64,000 nt of DNA from Platycnemis pennipes (taxonomy: Eukaryota > Arthropoda > Insecta > Odonata > Platycnemididae), in NCBI GenBank assembly GCA_933228895.1, contig OW121850.1, positions 27,103,773-27,167,772 of the forward strand, given 5' to 3'. The translations under genes were made by a program, and so were the position numbers. The first letter of the stretch is position 1. Each line of letters begins with the position of its first letter. Below the pieces are notes generated by a model, which was given only the letters and a program-made list of their open reading frames with translations, ran no database searches and was not told where the DNA came from. Shown one piece after another: positions 12,983 to 24,377 of this stretch.

Positions 12983-13899
12983 AGCATTTGGGGAGTGGAG
13001 ATAAACAGTGCAGGCTATTTAACACTCGGTCTGACGGTGAACAGAATGTCAAGTGCTCTACCATCCGAGACTTTGGTGTTGGTAGTAGGCACCATAGTCA
13101 CTTCTCAAACCGGATCCACTCCAGCATTTCGTAACGTATTTCAATTGAGAAATGGTCGCTCGGAAAAAATAACTCAGCGTAAGTTAGAGCCAAGATCTCC
13201 TTCGCCTTGCTCTTTCCCTCCATATGCTCTTAACAGCAATTTCAGATCCCAGACTAACACTTAGCCTCCAAGAACGCACTGAACCATTCCAAGGAGTTTG
13301 CGACTAATAGAATGAATATTTGATCCAAGCAATATTCACCGGAGACCCTATCTGGCAATCTTCCTTGGAAGAGGCAAATGGGTTACAGTTCTCTCACCTA
13401 CTGAGACCGTGAAGTAAACAGTCTGTACGGTGCTGTGAGGGCAGTACTGGTCCTTCAAATGTTGAGTGCAATAAGGATATCTTGAGCTTTCGAGCGAACA
13501 CATTATGCAGTGATTTAGTCACGGGCAATGAAGGAAGGGCCGAACGATTGATGGTTATGTTATTAGCACCCTAACAGTCATAATTGCCCCCTCCTTTTAA
13601 ATTATCGTAAAAAATATCGTTCAAGTGCAACTTTGAAGAGACTTTCAGAACTGGTGAGACAGAAAATAGGGGTACAAGAATAATTACACCCTGAGGATTA
13701 ATTAATATTCCCAGATTTAGTTAAACAGATTAAACAGAATGCTCAGCAACTGAAACGCAAGATAAGCTGAAGAAATATTTTAAACATATATGAGCCCAAG
13801 CTCATTTACATACCGTGATTTAGATTAATTGCCGCATCATTCCAATGTATTTAATAATAAATACTAAATTAATATTATGCGTCCACTCTATCAGCTTCC
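12983..13899. other. Spacer between RTE and CR1 copies
   Basis: No recognised feature. The base composition is intermediate, with short frames only. Confidence 0.4.
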
Positions 13900-14552
13900 T
13901 CTTCCAGCTAGCTTTCCCTTTTACACATCATTTGGAATATGCTGCCAGCGTATGGGATCCCTACGAAATCTGTCTAAGTAATGAACTTGAACGTGTGCAG
14001 CGAAGATCGGCAATATTTGTAAAGGGACGATACGATAATTATATTAGCGTAACCAGTCTATTAAATGAATTGAGATGGGAATCATTGTCAGATCGCAGGT
14101 TGAAATTTAGACTTAATCTCTTAAATAAATTCCAAGACAATATTTTCAGTGATGATGTTAAAAATATTTTGCGGACCCCAACTTACTATGGCAGACTGGA
14201 CCATAATCATAAAAATTAGAGAAATTGATTGCCGAACCGACCGAGTCAAAATGTCCTTTTTCCCTCGAACAATTAGAGATACGAATAACGGTAAATATGT
14301 CCTATCGGAGAGTAGCAATGAATAGCATTGGTAGCTGCACGTTGGTATGAGTACTTAAAGCTAACCCTACTAACAGAATGTTTTTACATTTTTGCTTTGC
14401 AATTTCTATCTTTTTTAAATAGTGTAGTTCTGACTACTATATTAATACTATTCCTTTTTTATGCATGATATGTAGTGCATGTTTGGTGAGAAATCACCCC
14501 TTGCCACACACCCTTGTGGTGGCTTGCAGGGTATTATGTAGATGTAAATGTA
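13900..14552 (+). mobile_element. CR1-type non-LTR retrotransposon, 3' end (RT C-terminus and 3' UTR)
   Basis: The frame at about 13905-14217 encodes the conserved C-terminal part of CR1/jockey-like reverse transcriptases: HLEYAASVWDPYE, LERVQRRSAIFV, a SVTSLLNELRWESLSDRR segment and LNLLNKFQD. In intact members this region follows the RT palm and thumb. The upstream palm is absent, so the insertion is 5'-truncated near 13900. A stop at 14217-14219 interrupts the frame, and related peptide continues in another frame near 14225-14310. The 3' UTR ends with a GTGGTGGCTTGCAGGG motif followed by an ATGTAGATGTAAATGTA tail, which recurs at four other places in the window. Confidence 0.8.
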
Positions 14553-15140
14553 TCAAAATTAACCCCACGTTTTGGCCACCAAGATGAAGATAAAATTACT
14601 GGAAATGTACGATATACTTACAATCCAACGCAGTGGAAAGAAGTTCCACTAAAATCTTTACAATATGTTTAGCTGAAGGCAATCAAATTGTGATTACCAA
14701 ATTATTGCAAAACCAGTTTAGTTAAAAATGCATTAATTGAATATCTGAAATTTTTTTTGATAATTACCGCAAATTAACACACGCACGTAATCTTACAAAA
14801 CAATACATCGGATGTTAAGCATATTTTTGGAACAAATGCTATATATAATATAGTATTATTTGAAACAAAAAAGCAACGGAAATATAAAGCCATAAAATAA
14901 TTATTGTAACAGATAAAGGAGTCAGTTGATGAGTTGAAGAGCATAAATACAATGTTGTAAATAGTCAAATATTAAAGACGTGATAAGAAAAGATGAGAAA
15001 CTTAGTTTGAAAACAAAATATATCATAATATGAGGTTAAGAACTATAATCTACCTACTAATTGGCCAAACGACTAGATTGAAAAAGGAAAAAAATTCATT
15101 GATATTAAGAAAGAAAAATATCATTAGATATATCGCAGGC
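14553..15140. other. AT-rich spacer
   Basis: Nothing recognised between the CR1 tail and the inverted RTE copy. Confidence 0.4.
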
Positions 15141-15412
15141 ATTATCATCAGTCAACAATCCTAGGATTGGTTTGGCGTAAATTTATACTCGATTATCCTA
15201 GCTTATCAACCCTCTACATAATTTTATAATTCTTTTCTTTCATATTCGTAACTACTATCTTTATGCATCTCATGCAAGGCCTTTTTTTTCCTTTTTCCAA
15301 TTTACTCGTCTCTCGACAATTGTCTTCATCATGCCATCATGTACCAACAAATGGACGATTAAAATGTCCCGTCTTATTTCAAACGTTGCAACAGACTTCT
15401 CTTCATTTTCTG
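15141..15412 (-). mobile_element. RTE 3'-end copy, inverted
   Basis: On the minus strand this matches the last roughly 250 bp of the RTE at 11759-12982, including the end of the frame and the terminal AACCAATCCTAGGATTGTTG-like segment near 15146-15175. It is more diverged than the copy at 53977-54541, especially in 15180-15290. It abuts the Penelope-like locus that begins at about 15413. Confidence 0.7.
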
Positions 15413-15446
15413 GCGAATGTTTTCGCGGTGTTCTGGTGACACGGGT

Positions 15447-15497
15447 AGGCTTTCGGGAGTATTCCACGTTGTCATTCTTGATGGCGACGTTTCACCC
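15447..15497 (+). repeat. Penelope terminal-repeat block A, copy 1
   Basis: This begins TAGGCTTTCGGGAG and ends GGCGACGTTTCACCC. The second copy lies at 16350-16400 in the same orientation, with scattered substitutions (for example CTTCC for TTTCG and GGCTACG for GGCGACG). Confidence 0.75.
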
Positions 15498-15524
15498 ACC
15501 ATGCTCCATGGCGTCCTCAGGCCA
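15482..15524 (-). ncRNA. Hammerhead-ribozyme-like motif in the Penelope terminal repeat
   Basis: On the minus strand, in order: TGGC (helix I strand), CTGAGGA (fits CUGANGA), a 7-bp stem II CGCCATG/CATGGTG with a GAG loop, GGT, GAAAC, GTC and GCCA (the complementary helix I strand). The order matches a hammerhead with almost no stem III, a form known in Penelope-like elements where ACGT palindromes allow dimer pairing. The three bases GGT between stem II and GAAA break the strict model, so activity is doubtful. At the second locus copy the two halves are separated, because block B is inverted there. Confidence 0.4.
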
Positions 15525-15627
15525 GGCTGAAGTGAAGATTGCTTTGAAAAACGGCTCTTATTTATACACGGCTTCCGAGGAGGCCGTGCGGCTGCTGCTC
15601 TCGGATTGGCTGTTGTTGTTTCCGGTG
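15511..15627 (+). repeat. Penelope terminal-repeat block B, copy 1
   Basis: This 117-bp block directly follows block A. Its reverse complement is at 16428-16542, giving the locus an inverted B pair about 800 bp apart. Confidence 0.75.
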
Positions 15628-15639
15628 AGGAATAACCTT

Positions 15640-15932
15640 TTATAATTTTTTATACTCTACTTGGAAAGATTTTTAATTCTGAGGACAAAATTAACTCCGA
15701 AGATAAACGCGGTGCATATAAGTTAAATTTTGATACCAATGGCTGCAATTGTTTTTATGTGGGGCAAACGGGACATTACGTAATTGCTACGAAAAAGGAG
15801 CATTTAAATCGTTTATTAATTATGACAACAAATCTTTTATCCAGTCAATTATGTTATTTTCATAATATGTCTGAATTTAAAGTTAATATTGTACATGCAT
15901 ATGACAAGGGCAAAAATCTGGATTTCAATTAG
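15640..15932 (+). pseudogene. GIY-YIG endonuclease domain of a Penelope-like element (fragment)
   Basis: The open frame ends at TAG 15930-15932. It contains GAYKLNF, then CFYVGQTG, then KKEHLN, which align with the GIY, YIG and R..EH motifs of Penelope-type endonucleases. A C-terminal stretch (SEFKVNIVHAYDKGKNLDF) resembles the downstream part of the domain. Decay is visible: GAY replaces GIY, YVG replaces YIG, and the catalytic Arg expected after GQTG is not in its normal context (GHYVIATKKEH). It ends before the usual LLE motif of the family. It is unlikely to be active. Confidence 0.65.
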
Positions 15933-16349
15933 ATCTTCCAAAGCTTGACATAAGCCAAAAATTATAGTAAGAGGTTACTCAACGAGGTGGTTCCATAGCT
16001 AAATTTTCCTCTTAACCTAGTTCCTGACCCTCCCCCAAGAGAATGTTATGCCATCCCTCAACCAAATGCCCCAAGCATAACTCCATAGCGCCCTACCCTA
16101 GTCATCCTTCCCCCGTACAACCCCCCTCCCCATATATCCACCCAAATCCTCCCCCTGGATACATTATCAATAAGAACGACCACAGGAAAGCTTTTTATTG
16201 TCCCTTGAGAATTACACAAAAGTGTTTGAACCGGTCGGGGTATACCCTATAACTAGTGTGTAATAACAAAGTATACTTGATTTCATTCTCGATTAAATGA
16301 ATCCACTGTGTTTCAAATTAAGAAGTCCCAAGAACAGAAATAGACAGAT

Positions 16350-16400
16350 AAGCTTCCGGGAGTCTTCCACATGTCATTCATGATGGCTACGTTTCACCCT
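16350..16400 (+). repeat. Penelope terminal-repeat block A, copy 2
   Basis: Same orientation as copy 1 at 15447-15497. It also ends in CGTTTCACCC. The hammerhead-like GAAACGT half is kept on the minus strand, but the cleavage-site context is changed to GTA. Confidence 0.7.
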
Positions 16401-16427
16401 CTATGTTGAAATACCCTTTTTTTCCAC

Positions 16428-16542
16428 ACCGGAAACAAAAACAGCCAAACAGGGAGAAGCAGCCTCACGGCCTCCTCGGAATTCGTGGATAAATAAGAGC
16501 TATTTTCGAAGAAATCTTCACTTCAGCCTGGCCTGAGGACGC
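16428..16542 (-). repeat. Penelope terminal-repeat block B, inverted copy
   Basis: Reverse complement of 15511-15627 with modest divergence. The CTGAGGA half-motif now sits on the plus strand at 16533-16539, away from its partner in block A. Confidence 0.7.
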
Positions 16543-16589
16543 CTGCAGCACAGTGGGCCTATCGATTGGAGCTCAGCCAATACCAGAGT

Positions 16590-16618
16590 GGGAATTGGTA
16601 GTTGATCTACCAATTCCC
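16590..16618. repeat. Perfect 12-bp-arm hairpin
   Basis: GGGAATTGGTAG at 16590-16601 and its exact reverse complement at 16607-16618, with a 5-nt loop. It lies about 30 bp outside the Penelope-like locus. Confidence 0.75.
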
Positions 16619-16899
16619 GCCATGAAGTAATTGGAACAAGCTGCTGAATACATATGAAATTTGACAAAATTTGTCCATACATACCAACTTTCCTTTAATT
16701 TTTATAAAATTCACACAAATAATTTATCCTTCTTCCGCTCTTTTATGGAATATTCATTGTGCCATTGGAATGTCATATTTACATGATTAAACTCTCGTGT
16801 CCTATTGTAAAAACTAAATGAAATGTGCATCCACGTCACGTGACTCCTATGACTGTTTTAAATGAATTCAGCTCCCTCAATTTTCTCATACATCCAGAG

Positions 16900-17340
16900 G
16901 ATGCAGATGAAAAGAGACGAAACCGTTGCGGATACGACAAAAATATCTCCTTCTGTTCAGACGGGCGTCCTACACTCGCCTCACTCCGGCTGGGAACCTC
17001 TCTCTTGAAGCCCTTGCGCGCGCGCGCCGTTCGTGTGTGATCTTGTGCGTGCGTGGTTCTGTGTGAGAACGAGTTCTCGGCCGGAGGGTGCTCTTCTTCT
17101 CTTATTTTTTCTTCCTCTCTCTCGGCCTGCCTTCCTCTCACGTGTACGTGCCATTGACTAGGAAAAGGCGTTTCGCCGCCACCAATGCTACGAGGGTGAT
17201 TGATGCATCACGGGAGACGCGGGAGGGCTTTGGGATTGCAAAGCCCTCGCCGAACAAAAGAGCCTCCGGAGAGTTAAATAAAAGGGAGAGGGAGGTAGGA
17301 AGACTGAGAGACAAATGAAGGTAAAGCAGCGGAAGTGGAG
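16900..17340. other. CpG-containing GC island
   Basis: Contains a GCGCGCGCGCC run near 17019-17029, then a C/T-rich part (17080-17150) and a G/A-rich part (17270-17350). No recognisable coding region. It is the most CpG-rich of the islands by eye. Confidence 0.45.
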
Positions 17341-18050
17341 GAGAGGCCGCTTTCCTTTATGACTGTACCGAAGTGAGGTGAGAGAATAACACCGTAATTT
17401 CCCGTTAAAATTGCTGCCTCACTATTCTGTTCAAACACTATTGAGCACGTAAAGCAGACAAGTTATACTTCACCTGCGCCATAAAAAAACGCTCATATTG
17501 GAATTCGTATTTCTGGAAATGTTTATTTCATTCAATTAACACATGAATTAGTGTCTATACTTGCAAATAAATACGGTAACACATAATTAATTCCGCGAAG
17601 ATATTCACTAACCATAAACAAAAAAGTTTTTCTTCCAAGTGGCTATAAGTATGTAATTCCGTGACTTTTTATGGAAGAAAAAAAATGATCCTTTTTGTAA
17701 CATCTGTTGAAACATTTTTAGTAATAAGACTCATTTATATGCTTAGTGAAAATTAATTAATTTTTAGATTTTTTTATTCTTAGTGAAAAGAAAAACTCCA
17801 ATGGCCGTTATGCTTGACGCACCCAAAGTGGAAGGGTAGGGAAATTTGACTGCCCAAAGTGATTCACAAAAACAGGCACACAATCATGCACACATTAAGG
17901 TTCACTCTATATGTGGTTACTTGCGAAAAGTTATATTTCGTCAGTGGCAACTACAGATTCCATACACACACAACCTTTAGTGACTCCTTCCCGCAGATTT
18001 CAGGGGACCACGTCAATGAACACCGAGTCCCCTAGTCAGCAGGTAACTCC
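17341..18050. other. AT-rich stretch without recognised genes
   Basis: Nothing supported here. Confidence 0.35.
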
Positions 18051-18052
18051 AA

Positions 18053-18420
18053 CCAATCCTTCTGGGGTTGTTTACGGAAAGGTCTTACACGCAAGGGACA
18101 ACTGAGATTACATTCACACACCATATTGTAGGCCTTTCACGAGGTGTACGGGGCCCCGATTAAGGGACGCAATCAATTTGGCATAAAATCACTCACCCTG
18201 AGGCTGTTTACGGGAAACATATTTCGGCACCAGGGACAGCCTCAGACTCAAGCACCCAGTGGTATCCTGTCGGGATTGTTAGGACTCACGAAAGTATACG
18301 ACACTTAAGGGAATACTCTCTGACACAACACACTTACTCAGTCACATGTAGACACTCACCGAGGTATCTCCGGGAAACGTCACTCAGGGCTAGGCTTGTG
18401 ACGAGTAGAGTCAAACTATA
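18053..18420 (+). repeat. Three degenerate structured repeat units
   Basis: Units near 18053-18110, 18189-18250 and 18350-18410 share the frame C-TGAGG-TGTTTACGGGAAA...CAGGGAC. The middle unit has perfect 9-bp inverted arms (CTGAGGCTG at 18198-18206, CAGCCTCAG at 18237-18245), and the first can form the equivalent pairing GTTGT/ACAAC with different bases. The spacing is roughly 140-160 bp. A TATTTAAG box lies downstream near 18438. These could be subterminal repeats of a transposon or the U3 of a decayed LTR. Confidence 0.4.
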
Positions 18421-18599
18421 CCAGCTACGGCCTATGTTATTTAAGGGTAGGGAAGGGGAATGGCGTGAGGTGCGAGGCGAATACGTGTATTTTGGCCACA
18501 AGGTGGCCCTCTTCAGCGCACTGAATGAAGAAGATTCACGAACAAAGCGAAGGTTGAAGTGTCCATGGTCACCTAGTGAAGGTTGAAGCACACTTGAAA

Positions 18600-20880
18600 C
18601 CGTAGAGCTCCACCGTTTACTTGAACTCCTATAATGTGCTTCTTCAAATTAATGAAGCAAATCAAAAGTTCAATCTTTGGTAAAATGATTTAAAATATTT
18701 TATAAGCGCATTGACAGCCTTACCTTGAAGATGAAAATATTTTAAACGAAAAATTTTAAAAAAGCATACATGTATTTTAATTTAATCAACTGTGTTAAAT
18801 ATTTTAAAATGCATAAAACTGTGATTTTGAACCATCTGTCATCTCTAAAATAATATAAGTAGTTGACTTTGAGGGGGAAAATATTACTGCCTAAAGTTAA
18901 GGTATGTATGTAGTCGGATATAGTCACCAATCAGTGACGTATTGCTCCATACGTGTGCTTACGTCCATGTCACTGTGTCACCTATCCTTACGGAGATAGT
19001 TTAGCATAAAAAACACAACTACAACACCAATTGTCAATAAATAGCAGGTAAATATCGGAGCATTACATTCAGTCAGAGGATCAAGCCTTTTGATTAAAAA
19101 ATGCTATATTCGTGAGAGCAATCGTATTTTGATCAAGGATATATAGAGAAGAAAATTACTCACTTCGCTTCGCTTCCTCGAGCCATTCGTCATAGCTTCA
19201 TGCCATCTCAAATCGTACTAGACCATACATGCGCGTACGAAAGAGGACTCCAAGGGTTTACTGAGGCACGTAGCCAAAACATCTCCTTCGTCAGAGAGCC
19301 CCGTGGGGACGAGAGAAGTAGAGCAAGACAGCGTGGATGAGTGGTCCTCGAGACGGCGGCAAAGTTGACTTTGGGATGCACTCCTGGCGAAGCGGGGAAG
19401 GGTGCATCATGGGACGGTCTTCTGATGGACGGCCTTTGAGCGAATAAGACGGAATACGAGATGAAAACCTTTAAGAAGGACGCATCGATACGGGGGAACC
19501 AATCCTTCAAAGCGCCAGACGTCAGGTAGGATCGTGAATTATTATCATTCCTTCATCTCGTCGGCATTTGCATTCCCGATGCCGTCTAAGAATCCCCAAG
19601 GTAGCTAAGACTGGCGGGCATTTCCATGCTCTCTTGCCGCTTCTCTTCCCGGTGAACCTTACCACAACGTAATACATCGGGGACCAGCACATAACTTGCA
19701 TGAGAGATAATCGTCACGCTGTGACAGTAGTACGTGGGCACACCAGCGGCGTCGGAAGTGGAGGGAAGGGGGGGCATTCGCCAAATGCCTCGCCCAGAAT
19801 TTGCCCCGGGCCCTTGAGAAAAGAGTCTTCATTCATAAAAATTAAATTTCACTTGTTTCAGCTTGCCTTTTCCCTTCTGACACATATTCTACCTCCGTCA
19901 TGTGCATTTTTAGCGGAATTCTAGTCTCTATCCCCTTCTATTCGCAAAAAATGTGGGCCCTTTTCAAGGTCGACCCCTCCTAGCGAAAATAGTTCCAACG
20001 CCCCTGGAGCACACATATTTCCTTTCTCTGCCGAACTCTCTAAAAGGATTGTTTTTGGTGCAAAATGTTTACAATAACAACTTTCAATTATATGCACCCA
20101 ACCACAGAAACATTGATGAATGATACAAACATTATAATAAAAAGAATGTCTTGTTTTCCGTTTGCCCAAATTTTATTGTCTTATTACTAAAATAAAGGAG
20201 ACATTCTTTTTAACCGGCTTCCTTTTCAGTACTTGCAGTACTGCCTTTGTCAACATCACTTTTCAAATTTCCACGTAGACAAAGTGCCACATAGATAAGA
20301 GTCATAAATTTTAATAGCTCCAGTTGTTTGGTACTCTGTTAAATTTGGTAGTGGATAGTGTATCGTTAACTTTATCACTGTTTTCCCAGCAAACATTGGT
20401 ATAAATATGAGAAAGTTAGCTGAAAGTTTAAAAACGGCCCTGAATGCATTGGTAGGTACTAAATTGAAGGTATGGAATGAAATACTAAATTCAAGGAAAT
20501 AGAAATACAGAATGGGTTAGTTTTGAATTTTTTCAGTTGTAATGAAGATACACATACAGATTTTCATAAACGAACAATCCTAGACGAGATAGAATAGATA
20601 TGAGCTTTTCCTCAGCGACCGTCTTAAAATACGGTGAATTCAGCATTACAGCCATACTGTATAGCTAAATTTTGGAGTAGAACTTGAATCACACAACCCC
20701 ATATCTTTACACAAAATAACAATTCCAATGAAAGTTGACATAAGCGCTCTCAAATTCTAAGAAGCGAATTTAAATTGTCATCCTTGAAGGTAGACATCAC
20801 CTCAAACATAGTTTGAATAGATGGTTGCGTAAAAGAAGGATACACTTTTGTCCAGCAGATTACAAACTACGACGAACTCG
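18600..20880. other. Mixed stretch without recognised genes
   Basis: AT-rich, except for moderately GC-rich patches at 19200-19500 and 19730-19830. No domain, RNA or transposon end is recognised. Confidence 0.35.
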
Positions 20881-20885
20881 TCATA

Positions 20886-20947
20886 CGGCAGCATAACTTC
20901 CATTTTTATATGGATCTATCCATGTAAAAAAGGAAGTTACGTTGCCG
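20886..20947. repeat. Imperfect 62-bp palindrome, dispersed repeat copy 1
   Basis: Arms 20886-20915 and 20918-20947 pair with four mismatches around a 2-nt centre. The right arm and its continuation (AAAGGAAGTTACGTTGCCGC) recur at 49977-50036. The shape suggests a fold-back MITE or its terminal fragment. Confidence 0.55.
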
Positions 20948-23440
20948 CACCTTGTAGAACGAAGAACCAAATTCACCTTCCTCTGACTCATTGTGACCAT
21001 CTCCTCCTATTGAGAGTTAGAAAAAACTTCGGAATGAATATCGCAAACAAGTGGGTTTGTTTCATTCAGATGGAATTCTTACAGATGGATAAAGAATTCA
21101 TAATGGTAAAAAATCATCAATCGAATGAAATCCATAAAAGTTGAACTGTTCATCAAACATTACTATAAACCTTTACTGATACTGTGAAAATTTTACATTC
21201 ATGAGTTCCGTTAGTCAACACCTAATATGGTAATTATTTTTTCCTTTTCACATTCATACATGTTCTTTAAACTAGGAAAACCGAAAAGAGGTCTTCTTTG
21301 AATTCATTATTTGTTGGACGATTTTTATTTCTTTATCCTTAAAATGAAAAAAACGATGGAAATAAATCTCTATGCATTCACCATGAATACCAAATTTTAG
21401 TGCCTGCATCGAGCATAACAGTCATATTTCTAGACAAGAGGCAGCAGAGCGGATTAACCCATGCGCGACTCTTATTACCCTCTGATGAGACCTTGACATG
21501 ATAAAAGGCTTTATGTGCAAGAAGACCCAAAGAACTGGACTTTAGAAAAAGCACAGTAGTGCGCCGAATATATGAATGCGAATAAATGTGTTTCCTACTC
21601 TACTTTTCATCCAGAGGATAGAGATGCTGAACGAAAAAAGAATATGAATGTTAATCATAGACAAGATGAAATGAGTGTGGCAGGAACTCACAACGGAATG
21701 AAAGAAGGTAAAAACATTCAATTATACGTCTAGAGAAATTAAATAAGCTATACTTTAGGATGGTCAATTACCATTGCAATTGTTCCTAAATATGAGACCT
21801 AAAAATTATTTCCTAAAGAGTAATGTCCATTTTAAAATATATCGCACCAAAATTGCTTGCACGGCTTACAGACCGTAACCCGTTACCAAATAACACGTTT
21901 TCCCTCAAAACCTGATTATATAATGTGCGCTAAAAGCAAGCGAGATTGCAACGTGGCAACTGTGGAATTAGATACAGGAATTTAAATTCATTCCCTGAAA
22001 TAAACGTAAATATAATATTATCTTTACTGAAATTTCAAGCGTACTTTCAATACTGAAGAGCAGTGAAAGAAATTAATGCTGTAGCGTACCTCATAATATT
22101 AAAATATGTATTAAATGTCTACATTACATGTCTGTAAATAGTCTACACATGTATTAAATTCCATAGAATTTAATGAATTTGGTGCAGTAGGAAATAAAAA
22201 AAAATTATACAAAATATGTTAAGGATTTGCGGAAAAATGCTGAGCGGAGAATGTGCCTAGAATGAAAAAGTAACTAACTCACGTTACGTAACTTGACGTT
22301 TAGGTGTACCTAAATATTTTCACTGGTTTACTGTGAGCTTCTCTCCCTCAGTATCTAATCCTAAGTGCAATTTGTATATAAGTATATACATATATCTCAC
22401 TAATTTACTTTGCTACCTCGGAAAGGGTTTATCATGTAATCACTTAAATAAATGCTCTCTACAAACAATCGGAAAGATATTTTACTAATAATATTTTCAA
22501 ATGGAAAGTCCATATTTGTTCATCCAGTAGATAGGAAACTGAATTGCATAAATTATTCTTGTGCATAATGTAGTAAAGATTTATAAGTAAAAGTCACTGC
22601 AATTTTAGTTGTAATGGAAAATTAAATTTAAAGTGTTTGGATTTTTAATTAACGATTGAGGTATTATTGATAAATCATCAAAACAAATTTGCATGCCACT
22701 AAAGAAATGCGAATTCCTATTGCCCTCAGGATGAAAGAAATAAACTTACAAATGTCATAAATTAAAGATAGGTCCATGTAGGTGAAGATGAAGAGAGTAA
22801 TATTATGAAGAGAGTATATTATTTGAATCTTGGAGTACAGAACTCTCCGTTAAGTAGCAGGCCTTATCTGAACAAAGAAATGACAGGTAATTTACTGACT
22901 GTGTCATGTTTCAATCACATTATATACATGAAACGGGAATCACTAAAAGCAATTCATAAAATGAATTAAAGTAAATAGCAGAAATAGAATCTTCAACGCC
23001 CCAATTACAGGGTTATGTTTACCGTGGTGAGTGTCACGTCTGGAAGCGGTGGACAAAAACCACCAAAAATGTTACGTGACAAAATCATTACGCAGCGATA
23101 ACGCTGTTGTACACTATTTAAACAGCGTTTGAAGATGTATGGACTTCATGCAAATGGAACAAATTGAATGCTGTTACCACTTAGAACGTCCGTTGCAGCA
23201 TAGTCTTCTCACTTTAGCGTCCAATATATATCATTGAGGGAAAAAGGGATATAAGAGTTTGTTTTGGTGATTATGTAATAACTACCTATACTGTTAGTGG
23301 AAAACAGTTGAGAGTAAAGCGTGGCAGTAATTTATCCAGCACAGGCAGAGAGATTCAGTGACGCAAATAAATATACTATTAAAACAGGAAACAACTATTA
23401 GAGGGAATCTGTTGGCCTCTTCAGGCATACTCACTTGAGC
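20948..23440. other. AT-rich stretch without recognised genes
   Basis: No coding frame or transposon motif is recognised. TGTCACGT and ACGTGACA near 23030 and 23078 form a small inverted pair. Confidence 0.35.
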
Positions 23441-23461
23441 TTGGTTAACCCTTTCGCTACG

Positions 23462-23570
23462 AAGGACGTGTTAAAACGGCGTAAATTTTTCTACGCAAGC
23501 GAACGAAGGACGTGTTAAAACGGTGTCAATTTTTCTACGCAAGCGAACGAACGACGTGTTAACAAGTCGT
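23462..23570 (+). repeat. 44-bp subterminal tandem repeat, about 2.4 copies
   Basis: The unit begins GAAGGACGTGTTAAAACGG and includes TTTTTCTACGCAAGCGAAC. The second copy follows directly 44 bp later and a third starts but diverges (GACGTGTTAACAAG). It sits immediately inside the left TTAA end, where transposase-binding repeats commonly lie. Confidence 0.75.
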
Positions 23571-23640
23571 AGTCGCTAAGCTAGCCTCAAGCAGGCCAGA
23601 AAGGTGTGTGTTATAAAGGCCCTCTTCTCGGGACGTCTTA

Positions 23641-24219
23641 CTGTCGGTGCAAAAATTATGTAGACTCGAGTTTGAGCATCGATTAAGAATGAACCGTAAC
23701 ACTTAAACGAATGCAAATTACATCGAATTTTAACTCATTGTATTGTGCGTTTAACCATACTTACTGATAATTTTTATATTGCACTTCTGATTTTTTATCG
23801 CGATGACAACAAAAAAAGTACCGCTTTTTTTGCGTTTTCTAAGGGAGCGCTCTCTTTGACCTCTCATAAGGCTAAACGTTGGAGATCAATGGTTATGAAA
23901 TTTTAACACAGTAACGATACATCCTTTCCTAATGCTATTCTAAAATTTCACGTTATTCCAATTATCCATAAAAATGTTGTTATAAATTTTATGAAACAAC
24001 TTTTTCTTGGTAATGAATGGTCCCGAAAACTTGATCTTGGTCTTGTTTTAAACCTCTTTGCAGCAGTATTGTAATAAAATAAACATAGTCAGTCCAAAAT
24101 ATGTGCCCTATGTTTAACGAGTTAATAAACAACGGAGCATTTTCGCGGCGTTTACCCTGCCGGTGAGGTGGCCGGCTTCGCCGGTGTGTTGGTGAAAGTT
24201 GTGCAGGGTTGCCACTTGA
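23641..24219 (+). repeat. Left terminal inverted repeat of the IS630/Tc1-type element
   Basis: 579 bp, matching the reverse complement of 25242-25820. It includes a GC-rich hairpin, CCGGC TTC GCCGG, at 24172-24184. Homology fades inside after GCCACTTG. Confidence 0.88.
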
Positions 24220-24377
24220 GGGTTCCGGGCTGGTCCCGTGACTCATCTCCCTCTCCGCTGCAATGCTACGATGCTACGAAGGCTGGTAATTAGTGGACAT
24301 GACTAATATGTTACCTTTCTGGCCTGCTTGTCATTTCTGCATTCTTCCTGACTTGTCCGTCGTGTTTACTGTTCAAG

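Larger units (their letters stand above)
15413..16560 (+). mobile_element. Penelope-like element remnant with terminal repeats in mixed orientation
   Basis: The locus has four repeat blocks around a coding remnant. Block A occurs at 15447-15497 and 16350-16400 in the same orientation. Block B occurs at 15511-15627 and, inverted, at 16428-16542. Between them lies a GIY-YIG frame on the plus strand (15640-15932). Penelope-like elements characteristically carry terminal repeats that can be direct, inverted or partly duplicated, so this arrangement fits the class. Blocks A and B each differ by scattered substitutions, indicating an old insertion. No reverse transcriptase is present here, so the copy is truncated or rearranged. 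The exact outer limits are uncertain by some tens of bases. Confidence 0.65.

Noticed and set aside
23989..24246. 85-codon minus-strand frame
   Set aside because: It lies within the left inverted repeat of the IS630/Tc1-type element and has no motif.
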